From: Ignavibacteriota bacterium
Lineage (GTDB): Bacteria; Bacteroidota; Ignavibacteria; UBA10030; UBA6906
Assembly (NCBI GenBank): GCA_016707525.1
Contig: JADJHP010000003.1
Coordinates: 124,001-188,000 of the forward strand
DNA: 64,000 nucleotides
Reading direction: 5' to 3'
Every line of letters begins with the position of its first letter. Position 1 is the first letter of the stretch. This document shows, piece after piece, positions 47,904 through 57,566 of this stretch. The position numbers were made by a program, and so were the translations under genes. Under the pieces are notes generated by a model, which saw only the letters and a list, made by a program, of their open reading frames with translations, had not been told where the DNA came from and made no database searches.

Positions 47904-48830
47904 ATGAGACCCGCTGTCCTTTTCCTCGTCCTCGCCAACTTTTTCGCCGGATCGGCGTACTCTCAACCGCAATTGCTGAAGGTGTGGCCCGAAGGGGTCC
48001 CCGGTGCGGTCCACCACCCGCAATATACAGAGGAAACCATTAAGATAGAAACAGGGGCCGAGCGGACCCTGAGGATCGCGGACCCCACCATCGCGGTCTA
48101 CATCCCCGAGAAAACAAAAGCGAACGGAACCGCTGTTGTTGTGTGCCCTGGCGGAGGGTATATCCGGCTCGCCATGGACCATGAGGGGACCCAGATCGCT
48201 GCCTGGCTCAACGATGCCGGGATCACGTGCATCCTGCTCAAATACCGCGTCCCGAGCGATTCAGCGATGGTGGACAAGACCGTCGGGCCGCTGCAGGATG
48301 TGCAAGAAGCCATCCGGATAACGCGGCGTCATGCTTCCGCATGGCATCTGGATCCGCACCGCATCGGGGTAATGGGATTCTCCGCCGGGGGCCATCTTGC
48401 GGCAAGTGCTTCTACCCGCTTCGCAGAGAAGGTGTACGCGTCGGACACCACCAGCGCACGCCCCGACTTCTCGATCCTGATGTATCCGGTCATTTCCATG
48501 CAGACCGGGGTGACCCACAACGGCTCGCGGAGGAATCTCCTCGGGAATGATCCGGACCAACAGCTGGTCGACCGCTCTTCGAACGAACTGCGCGTAACGC
48601 CGGAAACGCCGATCGCCTTCGTGGTCCATTCCACCGATGACGGTGTCGTCATCCTTGAGAACAGCCTGCGGTACATTCAGGCTCTGAAGAAGAACAACGT
48701 CCCGGCAGAGCTGCATGTCTTCGAGCGCGGCGGCCACGGCTACGGACTCGCGACAACGCGAACGACCACGGAGCGTGGCTGGCCACCGCTCTGCATTGCC
48801 TGGCTCCGCATGCACGGCATGCTCGAGTAA
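47904..48830 (+). CDS. Exported alpha/beta hydrolase (acetyl-xylan-esterase-like)
   Basis: Secreted esterase of about 308 residues. The signal peptide MRPAVLFLVLANFFAGSAYSQ precedes an alpha/beta-hydrolase fold with the oxyanion-region motif VVVCPGGGYIRLAMDHEG, the nucleophile elbow GVMGFSAGGHLAAS (Ser about 157), the catalytic Asp likely in HSTDDGVV, and His in GGHGYGL. This layout matches carbohydrate esterases acting on acetylated sugars, but the substrate is inferred. ATG 47904 is preceded by GGAG; ATG 47898 is two codons upstream. It is divergent from the patatin operon by 77 bases and stands alone. Confidence 0.86.
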   Translation: MRPAVLFLVLANFFAGSAYSQPQLLKVWPEGVPGAVHHPQYTEETIKIETGAERTLRIADPTIAVYIPEKTKANGTAVVVCPGGGYIRLAMDHEGTQIAAWLNDAGITCILLKYRVPSDSAMVDKTVGPLQDVQEAIRITRRHASAWHLDPHRIGVMGFSAGGHLAASASTRFAEKVYASDTTSARPDFSILMYPVISMQTGVTHNGSRRNLLGNDPDQQLVDRSSNELRVTPETPIAFVVHSTDDGVVILENSLRYIQALKKNNVPAELHVFERGGHGYGLATTRTTTERGWPPLCIAWLRMHGMLE

Positions 48831-48940
48831 CCCGCCTCAGCTCCGCGCCGGACGCTCTGCGGAGCACGGGGTACCGGCATGCCCCCCGATGGAATGAGTT
48901 CCCCGCAACGGCATCTCATCGGGACGTCACAGAATGACGC

Positions 48941-48972
48941 GAGGCCCGTCCCTTCATTGGGCGACGGGCCTC
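48941..48972. terminator. Hairpin between convergent esterase and cytochrome genes
   Basis: GAGGCCCGTC (48941-48950) pairs with GACGGGCCTC (48963-48972) across a 12-nt loop. It sits between two convergent stops (48830 and 49014). No U-tract follows. Confidence 0.5.
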
Positions 48973-49013
48973 GGCGGTCCTGGCACTGGCAGCTCTTCGC
49001 AGAGCTGTGCCCC

Positions 49014-49988
49014 TTATCCTTCCTTCCTCCATACGATCTGCTTGACCTCGTTCCGCACCGGCGTCACAGTCTTGAGATACCGGTAGAGAGCCTTCAGTTC
49101 GAGGTCGCTCATGTTTCCATACGCACCCCAGGGCATCACCGTCCCCTCCTCCAGAGATCCTGCCCGGAACCGCAGAATGAACGACTCCTCATCCCATAGC
49201 GCCATCTTCCCCGTCGCTTCGTCAGGCGTGATATTGGGGGTGGTGAACATCAGGCCCGGAACGAGGTCCGACCCCATCTCAAGTCCTCCGGCGAACGGCT
49301 TACCGATGAACGCGCCCGTCTTCATATCACGGTCCGTATGACATCCGACACAGTTGGCGACAGAATGAGCGAGGTATTTGCCGTAGGCAGCAGTGGAGTC
49401 GGGAGGTACGGTAGCCGGCGGCGTGCCGTCCGGGCCGACCGGCCTGATGAGGAACGCGTTGACCGCCTTGCCGGCGAAATTGATATCGCGCCGTTCTACA
49501 GTGTTCTTCACCGGCGGGAGCGTCCGCAGATACGACACAATGGCTGTCAGGTCCTCATCGCTGAGGTTATGGAATGGCATGAAATCAAAGAGCGCATGGC
49601 CCTCACGATCCACGCCGAACCGGAGTGACCGGGCGATCTCTCCGTCGCTGAATGCACCGATGCCTGTCTCCCGGTCCGATGTGATATTCGGCGTGCGGAT
49701 GATCCCGAACGGCAGGGTGAACGCGTTGCCACCCTTCAGATCGATGGTCTCACCTGCCATGATCCTGGGGAGCTCGTCCCACGATCCATGACAGAAATTG
49801 CAGTGAGCAGGTCCATACACAAGGTGACGGCCACGGGCGATCACCACACTATCGTTGCTTGCCACGATCTGCGGATACGGCGCTTCATAGGTGCGGTATT
49901 GCAGCGCGTACACGGCCACCACGAACAACGCGGCCACCGAGCCAACGCTTATCCCTGTCCACTTTACGTACGATTTCCAACGCTTCAT
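49014..49988 (-). CDS. Di-haem cytochrome c family protein
   Basis: Membrane-anchored periplasmic cytochrome of 324 residues. One N-terminal helix (about 10-30) anchors it. Two c-type haem sites are present: CNFCH (about residue 63) and CVGCH (about 214). A probable axial Met comes from MPFHNLSDEDLTAIVSYLRTLPP in the first unit and MPWGAYGNMSDLELKALYRYLKTV in the second; the repeat of this helix shows an internal duplication. Related proteins serve as electron carriers for dehydrogenases or peroxidases, but no partner enzyme is encoded beside it. ATG 49988 follows GGGAGG. Monocistronic as far as can be seen. Confidence 0.9.
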   Translation of the reverse strand: MKRWKSYVKWTGISVGSVAALFVVAVYALQYRTYEAPYPQIVASNDSVVIARGRHLVYGPAHCNFCHGSWDELPRIMAGETIDLKGGNAFTLPFGIIRTPNITSDRETGIGAFSDGEIARSLRFGVDREGHALFDFMPFHNLSDEDLTAIVSYLRTLPPVKNTVERRDINFAGKAVNAFLIRPVGPDGTPPATVPPDSTAAYGKYLAHSVANCVGCHTDRDMKTGAFIGKPFAGGLEMGSDLVPGLMFTTPNITPDEATGKMALWDEESFILRFRAGSLEEGTVMPWGAYGNMSDLELKALYRYLKTVTPVRNEVKQIVWRKEG

Positions 49989-50130
49989 CTGCCTGCCCTC
50001 CCGGGATAGTGTATGTATGAAGGCCGCCCCCAGAGAAGAGCCCGGCCTGATGTGAAAGAACGATCGACGCGTTGCACGCGTGTCCTACCTTACGACCGAC
50101 ACGCCCATTTTGTTGCACCTGGAAAGACGG

Positions 50131-50160
50131 GGGGGCGGTTCCGGACTCGGAACCGCCCCC
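50131..50160 (-). terminator. Hairpin downstream of the second GH38 gene
   Basis: GGGGGCGGTTCC (50131-50142) pairs with GGAACCGCCCCC (50149-50160) across a 6-nt loop. It begins about 50 bases past the stop of the minus-strand gene. The following minus-strand tract CCCCGTCTTTCC is only weakly U-rich. Confidence 0.6.
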
Positions 50161-50211
50161 ACTCCGTTAACGCAAAACTCCTGCAGAAGGTCTCCCGGCA
50201 GGGATCCCGTC

Positions 50212-53200
50212 CTACTCTATGATGATCTCATCGGCAAAGATCCAGGCCTTGCCCCCTGCGCCGGGATGCCACGGCGGACAGGAACCGATATTCTTTGCGG
50301 TGATCCGGACATATCGTCCTTGCACGCCGCCGACCTGCACGGGGATATCCTGGATACCGCCGTCGGTCGCTGCGGCCGGCACGCCAAGCTCACGCGTTAC
50401 TTCCTTGCCATAGGTCGTTCCGTCCGTCGACACAGCCACGGAGATCGACACCGGATAGAAGATCCAACTGCCGTTCTCGCTCAGGCAGCCGACGGTGACG
50501 GCGTGGACCGGCCGGACGGTGCCGAGGTCGAGGACGACCGCAATGTCTTCGCCTTCGAAGGCTTGCCACGCCGCGTTCGCATACGCCGGACTGCCCCGCA
50601 TGCCATCGATGAACGTGCTATCCCCGGCCCCGCGGTACTTCGGCGAGTAGTGCGACTGGTATGCTGCACTGACGATGGGATAGGCAGTGTAGAACTTCGT
50701 CGTCACCGGGGTACTCGGGTTCTTCCCTCGTGCAACAGCGATCGCACTCACCGTGGTCGTCCGCTCGATGCGTACCGGGGCGGTGTACATTGTGGACCGC
50801 TCTGTCGGGACCGTGCCATCGACCGTATAATAGATATCCGTGTTCGCATCGCGCGCAGCGATGCTGATCTGCGCACCCGCATCCACGATGCAACCTTCCG
50901 GAGAGAAGTGTGGCTTTGGCGTCATCTGGAACCGGGCATACTCCTCTGCCGGGATGTTCAACGTGTCATGGAGCGCCGCCGCGGGAACGGTCGCGTCATT
51001 CTCGTTCTGTGCCACCGTGGCCGCAAGCACCATGATGCTCTCGCTGCCGGGTAACGTCACTGTGCGGGCACCGCGCGGAAGATCGATCGATACCCTGTAC
51101 AGATACGTGAAGGCGTACGGGTCGTCCTCGCCGCCGGCGAGATGGCGGTGCGTGGTGTGCAAGGCAACCGTGCCCGGCGTGATGTACCCGGGATTCAGCC
51201 CCTCGTACACGATGCCATCCCACGTGTAGTCCGTTTCCTTCTTGACGAAACCATCCCAGATACGATTGTCCCACTGGCCGATGAAGCCACTCCAGCCACC
51301 AACGTTCACCCGGACAGGCTTGCCGTCCACGAGGAACGACGCTGCCTCTCCGCCTTTCGACGACGCTGCAAGGAGATACAATCTGTTGAACTCGCCTGCA
51401 GGAATATCGAGTGACTGTCCACGGCACACAACGGCGTTCGGCACGTCCGGTTTGTTGGACCCGAGCGTGAACGCGATCCCGCCGCTGATGACCTTGCCGG
51501 GCATCAGCTCCGCGGGGAACGATGCGCCCGATCGTCCGACCTGACCATCATCCTTCTTCCCCTTCACGCTCATGACATCCGCATTGTACGGCAACGCAAG
51601 AGAACGCGACACGGGCAGCGAGAGTCCGGCTTTGGGCTGCTTGAGCGACACCGCAAACGCCCGCAGTTGATCCGCCCCCAGATCGCACACGAGCGCCCCG
51701 CGTTCCACCCGCGCCTCGCCGAGTGGCTGCTCCTGTCCGTTCACTTCGCGGGCACTCGCGACCCCCGACGGGAATGTGACGCGCACATTCTTCGCAGGCT
51801 TGCCCGTGGTCTCGAGCAGGCGGACGATGATCGCCTCCTCGTCTTCTGCTTTCTTCAGGGCAACAACCGCGACGGCGGGATCATTCGTGCTGAGGAACGC
51901 CATCGTTTTGCCCAGCGGCCCCTTGTGCCGCGGCGCCTGGAATGGAAGCAACGGCTGATTCAACCGGGCCGCCTGCCATTGGGTTGCCCCCGTACGCCAA
52001 TCGCCCTGATGGCCGGCAACGGCATACACCATGTCGTGGATGCCGAAGTCCTGTGTCGCCTGGTCCCGGTATCCACCGCGGACTCCCGGCGTAAAAAGGA
52101 GGGTCAGCCGCACGGTAGTGTCCGATGGCTTGTCCGAACCGAACTTCGAATCTTCCAGGATGGAGACCCCGTAGTCACCGCTCTTGTCCGTGAGATCGAA
52201 CCATTGGTGCGACGGTACTTCGAATTTCTTCGGGTCGTTGTTCCCACGCTGGATCGCACCCACACCGGTGTTGTATGTGGCAAGCGGGTTCGAAGCGGTC
52301 AGCGGGAACGCCGCCTTCAACGAACTCGTAGGTGTGAACCAGTGGATGCGGGTCTTGAACTCCACCCGGTCGCCGCTGCCACCGGTGGTCAGGCGGATCT
52401 GCTGGGTGAACCGTGACCCGCGCGATTCTCGCGCGACCTCAAGGCCCACACGGACCGGACCGTCCTCAACGATGCGTACCGTAGGCGTGCCGTCGACATA
52501 CCCCACGGCAGGTTTCTGCCGGTCTTCCCAATCCATATTCCACGCCGGCCATTCCTGCGGGCGTTCATACCGGAACTCCAACCGGTGCGGGGCAGCGAGC
52601 AACTCCTTGCCGAGTTTCTTGTCGTAGATCGATGCAACATCGCCGGCGGCATTCAGGGTGACCTTGTAGCGGCGGTTCTCGACCGAGCCCACCTTCACGC
52701 TCAACCCCGTTTGCATCGCGCAGGGAGTGGCCGAAGGACGCACTTCATACACACTGAATCCGATGGAGGGGATGCGGGCAGCGAAGACGATCGTGCGGTT
52801 CGCGCCGGTGGTTGCGAGAGTCTGCGATGGCACCTCTTTGGCATCGGGGCCGTACACACGCACGTGCGCCGGTGAACCTGCCGGAACAGCAATGGTCGCC
52901 TCGACGATATCTTCGCGCGGGATCGAAAGCGCGTTGAACACCACCACCGGGATGCCGGTCGTCTGTGTATCCATGCCACGGGATACTGCGCCGACGGCAT
53001 CGATCGTCCCTGCGGCGAAATGCTTGAGCGCGAGGACCTCATCGTTCCATGAGAATTCATATGCGCGGGGCGTGCAGGTGCCGGCGAGCACGTCGTGGAA
53101 TTGCGCACCAACCACAAGCCGCCACGCTTCCCGGAATTGCTCCGCGGGATACGCCACACCACCCAGCCAGTCGGCCACCACCGAGGATGCCTCAGCAGCA

Positions 53201-54219
53201 CTCGCCAGCAGTTCATTCTTCCGGTTCCACCGCTTCAGGTACGACTGCGACGTGAGCGATCCAGCGGAGTGGTTCGTCAGAAGGAGCTCGCCCTTGTATC
53301 GCGGCAGGTGGGCCTTCGTCGTCGCACCGACGTCATCGAAGAAGCGTGATGCGGGGGCGGAGAGGACGCGGACCGGGCCCGGACCCGCGATGCTCTTCTC
53401 CACCCACTGCACCGTCTCTTCTCCCGGTGCCCCGCCGATGTCACCGGTGCCGAAATACATATAGTCCGCCACGATCCCGGACCTGACACCGTTCTCACGC
53501 AGCCGCGTGCGCCACGTCGGGCTCGTGCTCAGATTTTCCTTCACCGTGCCGACATATTCTCCCGGATTCAATGACGTGATGACCGTCGATCCATCCGTTC
53601 CTTCCCACAGACCGAAGTTGAAAGGGACACCCACGGCGGAGCCCCAGGTGAGTTTCTGGGTCGAGAAGCCTTTCAATCCGGCGTGGGTGAAGATGGAAGG
53701 CATCGAAGCCGGGAACCCGAAACAGTCGGGCACCATGTATTCGTTGCTCACCTTGCCGAATTCCTGGCGGAAGAACCTGTTACCGTAGAGGATATTCCTG
53801 ATGAGCGACTCTGCTGACGGGACCAACGCATCGGCTTCCTCGAGGGATGACCCGGCGGGGAACCACCTCCCGGCCGCGACGTAGGCTTTCACCCGTGCAT
53901 ATTCGGCCGGATAGTATTCCTTCATCATGATGTACCGGTTCGCGCCGGTGAAATTGAAGGTGTAGCCGGGATACTTGTCCAGCAGCCGGAAGTTGTCCAC
54001 CATCGTCGAAAGGATGTACTTCCGGATGGTCGTCTCGTAATCCCAACGCCATTGGGTATCGAGATGGCTGTAGCCCATCGTATAGAGAGTGGTGTCCCTG
54101 GTCAGGTCACCCGGGGCAGCGCCGATCGATCCGGCCGCGCCGGAAGACTGGGCAAGCAGGGATGTGCAGCTCATCAACAGGAGCAGGAGAAGGCGCGGGA
54201 GCAGGTGCAGATGGTTCAT
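50212..54219 (-). CDS. Secreted GH38 alpha-mannosidase with chitobiase-like and F5/8C-like C-terminal domains
   Basis: Very large exported glycosidase of 1335 residues. The signal peptide MNHLHLLPRLLLLLLMSCTSLLAQ is followed by the GH38 catalytic barrel (about 40-360), with YSHLDTQWRW (zinc H-x-D) and VPDCFGFPASMPSIF, whose Asp is the expected nucleophile. The three-helix segment contains LAGTCTPRAYEFSWND. The central and C-terminal beta-sandwiches follow (about 460-930). Beyond these lie a chitobiase/CHB_HEX_C-type repeat (IYYTVDGTVPTERSTMYTAPV) and a galactose-binding/F5-8C-like domain ending AWIFADEIIIE. It probably removes alpha-mannose units from external glycans and is tethered to them by the extra modules. 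ATG 54219 is chosen because the upstream open part (to 54378) lacks a signal sequence. A frameshifted relative is at 14342-17901. Confidence 0.9.
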   Translation of the reverse strand: MNHLHLLPRLLLLLLMSCTSLLAQSSGAAGSIGAAPGDLTRDTTLYTMGYSHLDTQWRWDYETTIRKYILSTMVDNFRLLDKYPGYTFNFTGANRYIMMKEYYPAEYARVKAYVAAGRWFPAGSSLEEADALVPSAESLIRNILYGNRFFRQEFGKVSNEYMVPDCFGFPASMPSIFTHAGLKGFSTQKLTWGSAVGVPFNFGLWEGTDGSTVITSLNPGEYVGTVKENLSTSPTWRTRLRENGVRSGIVADYMYFGTGDIGGAPGEETVQWVEKSIAGPGPVRVLSAPASRFFDDVGATTKAHLPRYKGELLLTNHSAGSLTSQSYLKRWNRKNELLASAAEASSVVADWLGGVAYPAEQFREAWRLVVGAQFHDVLAGTCTPRAYEFSWNDEVLALKHFAAGTIDAVGAVSRGMDTQTTGIPVVVFNALSIPREDIVEATIAVPAGSPAHVRVYGPDAKEVPSQTLATTGANRTIVFAARIPSIGFSVYEVRPSATPCAMQTGLSVKVGSVENRRYKVTLNAAGDVASIYDKKLGKELLAAPHRLEFRYERPQEWPAWNMDWEDRQKPAVGYVDGTPTVRIVEDGPVRVGLEVARESRGSRFTQQIRLTTGGSGDRVEFKTRIHWFTPTSSLKAAFPLTASNPLATYNTGVGAIQRGNNDPKKFEVPSHQWFDLTDKSGDYGVSILEDSKFGSDKPSDTTVRLTLLFTPGVRGGYRDQATQDFGIHDMVYAVAGHQGDWRTGATQWQAARLNQPLLPFQAPRHKGPLGKTMAFLSTNDPAVAVVALKKAEDEEAIIVRLLETTGKPAKNVRVTFPSGVASAREVNGQEQPLGEARVERGALVCDLGADQLRAFAVSLKQPKAGLSLPVSRSLALPYNADVMSVKGKKDDGQVGRSGASFPAELMPGKVISGGIAFTLGSNKPDVPNAVVCRGQSLDIPAGEFNRLYLLAASSKGGEAASFLVDGKPVRVNVGGWSGFIGQWDNRIWDGFVKKETDYTWDGIVYEGLNPGYITPGTVALHTTHRHLAGGEDDPYAFTYLYRVSIDLPRGARTVTLPGSESIMVLAATVAQNENDATVPAAALHDTLNIPAEEYARFQMTPKPHFSPEGCIVDAGAQISIAARDANTDIYYTVDGTVPTERSTMYTAPVRIERTTTVSAIAVARGKNPSTPVTTKFYTAYPIVSAAYQSHYSPKYRGAGDSTFIDGMRGSPAYANAAWQAFEGEDIAVVLDLGTVRPVHAVTVGCLSENGSWIFYPVSISVAVSTDGTTYGKEVTRELGVPAAATDGGIQDIPVQVGGVQGRYVRITAKNIGSCPPWHPGAGGKAWIFADEIIIE

Positions 54220-54533
54220 AGGTCTCGCTTGATATGGTGGATCCGGCTTGCCGGGATCGGTCTCTGTCGTTTCAGGGAGACGCGACGGGAGGGGGACGGA
54301 CCGTTCCGGACGTTCAATGTACCAATGTGGAGAGTATGATTCAATGGCTGGCGTTTCATTCAGGAAAGACGCGCGCATTCGACATTCTCACGATTGTGGC
54401 GTATCTTGGAAGGGTGACGGTCCAGCGTTCAGGGTAAGCAGGTGGCGGCCGGGACGCGATCATAGAACGATCGGCCTGCCGATATCCCGGACCGAAGCAG
54501 AAATTTTCCACAAACCGCAGGGACAGCGAACGG

Positions 54534-55442
54534 ATGACATCAACCCGGCCAGCAACAGGTTCGCCTGTGCGTTTCGCATGGTTGTCCATCGGCGCAGCCA
54601 TCACGACGATCACGCTCAAATCGATCGCCTACCTGCTTACAGGCTCGGTCGGCCTTTTGTCGGATACGCTGGAATCGTTCGTCAATCTTGCCGGTGCGGT
54701 GATCGCTCTTGCGATGCTGACCGTAGCATCGCGCCCCGCCGATGCGGACCACGCCTTCGGTCATAGCAAGGCGGAATATTTTTCGAGTGGCGCCGAGGGC
54801 GTACTGATACTGGTCGCAGCGGCGAGCATTGCAGCAACAGCCATCCCCCGTCTCCTCGCGCCGCAACCCATCGAGCAGGTCTGGATCGGGCTCGCCGTGT
54901 CCGTTGTCGCGTCGGTGGTGAACCTCGTTGTTTCGCGGTCGCTCCTTCAGGCGTCAAAGCGCTTCCACTCCATCACCCTCGAAGCGGATGCCCATCACTT
55001 GATGACCGACGTCTGGACCTCGGGAGGTGTTCTGGTAGGGGTTTCCGCCGTGGTCCTGACAGGATGGAACATCCTGGATCCGATCATCGCTCTGATCGTG
55101 GCCGCCAACATCGTTTGGACTGGCGTGAAGATCGTTCGTGCTTCGGTGGTGGGACTGATGGATTCTGCGATCGGCCCGGAGGACCAGGCTGCGCTCCGCG
55201 CGGTCCTGGATTCCTACGCGCCGCGCGGGGCCGTGTATAGTGCGCTCCGCACCAGACAGTCCGGCGCCGAACAATTCATCGCGTTCAATGTGCGCCTGCC
55301 GGGCGACTGGACGGTCACCCGGGGCCACGACCTGGTGGTCGAGATCGAACGTGACCTCTGCCGGGCGCTTCCGAAAGCCACTGTGATCGTGCACATGGAA
55401 CCCGGGCCACAGCCGACAGTCACCCGGCCTAGTGCAGGATGA
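54534..55442 (+). CDS. Cation diffusion facilitator (CDF) transporter
   Basis: Inner-membrane metal efflux protein of 302 residues. Six helices (residues about 14-205) carry the paired metal sites: S-x3-D in LLSDTLESFVN and H-x3-D in ADAHHLMTDVWTS. The C-terminal cytosolic domain (about 215-295; MDSAIGPEDQAALRAVLDSYAP...FNVRLPGDWTVTRGHDLVVEIE...VIVHMEPG) is the metallochaperone-like dimerisation fold. The expected substrate is Zn2+ or another divalent ion exchanged for protons. It overlaps the tail of the convergent phosphodiesterase gene by 14 bases. The start is ATG 54534, about ten bases after CAGGGACAGCGAACGG. Confidence 0.93.
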   Translation: MTSTRPATGSPVRFAWLSIGAAITTITLKSIAYLLTGSVGLLSDTLESFVNLAGAVIALAMLTVASRPADADHAFGHSKAEYFSSGAEGVLILVAAASIAATAIPRLLAPQPIEQVWIGLAVSVVASVVNLVVSRSLLQASKRFHSITLEADAHHLMTDVWTSGGVLVGVSAVVLTGWNILDPIIALIVAANIVWTGVKIVRASVVGLMDSAIGPEDQAALRAVLDSYAPRGAVYSALRTRQSGAEQFIAFNVRLPGDWTVTRGHDLVVEIERDLCRALPKATVIVHMEPGPQPTVTRPSAG

Positions 55443-56298
55443 GATCCGCCACGACCGGCAGATGATCAGAAATGTAGCCCGGTTCCCGCCGTGCATCGAG
55501 GATTGCATGCCGGCGGACCTGCGCAGCATCATTCACGAAGATGAAATCGATACGTTCCCGCGGAATGTCCGAAACGAACGGAAAACCCGTGTAGCTCACC
55601 CGGTGGCCGGCATGCGGAACAAGTGCATGGTGCATCGCATCATTGAAGAATGGCGGGAGCCCCAGCCGCGAGACGAGGATCCGGTAGCACGAGTCCTTCT
55701 CCCCGGCATTGAAATCCCCGGTCAGCACGAACGCTGATGTGCCGGCAATGGCCCGGACCTTCTCACGGATCAGCCCGGCACTCTGTTCCCGCGCCACCAC
55801 GCCCTGATGGTCGAAGTGGGTGTTGAAGACGAAGACGTCGGCCCGCGCGAGTGAATCGTACAGTCTGACCCAGGTAACGATCCGCGGCAGTGCGGCATCC
55901 CATCCTTTGGATGGCACCTCCGGCGTGGGCGACAACCAGAACGTGCCGGCATCTCCGCATGTGAATCGGGACGTCCGGAAGTAGATCGCCGCATATTCTC
56001 CCTGCTCCTTGCCGTCATCCCTCCCGACACCCCGGACATCGAATCCGGTCAGGCCGTCCCTCAGGTAACCGACCTGATGCTTGAGTCCCTCCTGGATGCA
56101 CAGCACATCGAGGCGTTGAGATATGACAGCGGAGAGGAGTTCCTCTCTGCGCAGGGGCCAGGCGTGGACGCCATCAGCGGGGTTATCGTACCGGATGTTC
56201 CACGTCATCACCCGCAACGGCGCGGCAGTATGTTGCGCCAGGGGCGTGGAGAGAGAGGCAAGAACCAGGAAAGACAACAGCAGTGGCCGGGATCGCAA
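55429..56298 (-). CDS. Exported endonuclease/exonuclease/phosphatase (EEP) family protein
   Basis: Secreted hydrolase of about 289 residues. After a signal peptide (...LRSRPLLLSFLVLASLSTPLAQ) it has the EEP motifs MTWNIRYDNP, DVLCIQEGL (catalytic Glu), FNTHFDHQG, LTGDFNAGE, RIDFIFV and SDHLPVVADL. The substrate may be a phosphoester on nucleic acid, phospholipid or sugar. TTG 56298 is taken as the start because GGAGG lies six bases upstream. The frame is open from a TTG at 56364, but this would put about 22 residues before the signal peptide. The 3' end overlaps the convergent CDF gene. Confidence 0.88.
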   Translation of the reverse strand: MRSRPLLLSFLVLASLSTPLAQHTAAPLRVMTWNIRYDNPADGVHAWPLRREELLSAVISQRLDVLCIQEGLKHQVGYLRDGLTGFDVRGVGRDDGKEQGEYAAIYFRTSRFTCGDAGTFWLSPTPEVPSKGWDAALPRIVTWVRLYDSLARADVFVFNTHFDHQGVVAREQSAGLIREKVRAIAGTSAFVLTGDFNAGEKDSCYRILVSRLGLPPFFNDAMHHALVPHAGHRVSYTGFPFVSDIPRERIDFIFVNDAAQVRRHAILDARREPGYISDHLPVVADLILH

Positions 56299-56489
56299 GA
56301 CATTCCTCCATGGAAGGGTCAACGGGTCAAGGAATAAACTATCCAATCTCCACGCGACAGTCAAGGTGTCGAGAGCCAGGCTAAATATGAACCATACGGC
56401 CCCGGAATTGACGATACGAGTGTAGTTTCAGCACATCCCATTGTCGCCCTTCTTGTAACCTTGGTCCTGTTCATGGATATTGTATCCGT

Positions 56490-56990
56490 ATGGCACACGA
56501 TCCGGTCTCATTCACAGAATTGTACGAGCGCTACGCGCAGGACGTTTTCCGGTTCGCTTTCTGGCTGAGCGGCGATGCGGATGACGCCAGGGACATCACT
56601 GCGGAGACGTTCGTCCGAGTGTGGACATCGGAGCAGCCGATCCGTGATCTCTCGGTCAAAGCATATCTCTTCACCATAGCCCGGCGGCTCTACCTCCAGC
56701 ACCGGAGGCGGACCACCCGCAGCGCTCCCCTTACCGACGAGAACGCCGGCAGTTCGCACGATACCGAGCGGTCACTCGAGGACAGGTCTGAACTTGAGCA
56801 TGTTCTCCGGGCGATGGCGGAGCTGCCTGAGCAGGACAGGGCGATCCTGGTCATGCGCGCAGCCGAGGAGCTCACGCACGGAGAGATCGCGGCGGCAACA
56901 GGTCTATCGATCGCATCGGTGAAGGTACGCATCTTCCGTGCACGTGCGAAGCTATCATCACTTCTTTCATCATCAGGGAGTTCAACATGA
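56490..56990 (+). CDS. ECF-family RNA polymerase sigma factor
   Basis: Sigma factor of 166 residues. Region 2 (FTELYERYAQDVFRFAFWLSGDADDARDITAETFVRVW, residues about 8-46) binds core RNA polymerase and the -10 element. Region 4 (LRAMAELPEQDRAILVMRAAEELTHGEIAAATGLSIASVKVRIFRARAKL, about 108-157) is the HTH for the -35. The linker between is short, as in ECF factors. Its stop overlaps the start of the downstream gene, a probable anti-sigma factor. It is the first gene of a pair ahead of the kdp operon; a regulatory link to kdp is possible but not shown. Confidence 0.93.
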   Translation: MAHDPVSFTELYERYAQDVFRFAFWLSGDADDARDITAETFVRVWTSEQPIRDLSVKAYLFTIARRLYLQHRRRTTRSAPLTDENAGSSHDTERSLEDRSELEHVLRAMAELPEQDRAILVMRAAEELTHGEIAAATGLSIASVKVRIFRARAKLSSLLSSSGSST

Positions 56991-57400
56991 CCGTATCCGT
57001 GGATGTGATCAACGATCTGCTGCCGTTGTATGCCGCGAACGAGTGCAGCGCAGATTCACGGCGGCTCGTGGAAGAGCATCTCAAGGCCCACCCAGAGCTC
57101 GCTGCCGGGATGGCGGTTGCGATGCGATCGGTGCTGCGCAACCCGCTCCCTGTGGGCGCGGGCGATACCGAAGAGCGCCGGGCACTGGCCCGCACGCAGC
57201 GGCTGCTCAGGCTGCGATCCTGGTTCATGGCCCTGGCGGGCTTCTTTATGTTGCTGCCCTTCTCCTTCATCGTTTCCAACGGCACCTTCCGCTGGCTGCT
57301 CGCGGAATCACCGGGACATGTCGCAGTATACGAAGCGATCGGAGCCGTGCTGTGGGTTGCGTACTTCGTTACACGCAGAAAGCTCCGGCACTCCTGGTGA
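56987..57400 (+). CDS. Probable membrane anti-sigma factor without zinc-finger ligands
   Basis: A 137-residue membrane protein. The N-terminal segment (VINDLLPLYAANECSADSRRLVEEHLKAHPELAA, residues about 7-41) has the helical layout of a zf-HC2-type anti-sigma domain, but it lacks the H-x3-C-x2-C ligands and keeps only one Cys, so it probably binds its sigma without zinc. Two hydrophobic helices follow (about 77-97 and 112-128). It overlaps the ECF sigma gene by ATGA, the usual arrangement for a sigma/anti-sigma pair. The role is inferred from context and this N-terminal similarity. Confidence 0.75.
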   Translation: MTVSVDVINDLLPLYAANECSADSRRLVEEHLKAHPELAAGMAVAMRSVLRNPLPVGAGDTEERRALARTQRLLRLRSWFMALAGFFMLLPFSFIVSNGTFRWLLAESPGHVAVYEAIGAVLWVAYFVTRRKLRHSW

Positions 57401-57566
57401 GCGGCCCTTCGGCCTCGCGGGAGATCGAGGGCGGCACATGAGCGCAATGTGTGCCGCAGGTCCCACCACGGGGGCGCTTCTGGCTCCCCGATAGCGGGAA
57501 CGGACCTCGATTTCGACCTTCTTTATCACTTCCATACACTCCCTCCCTGCCTCTTTATCCTCCTGG

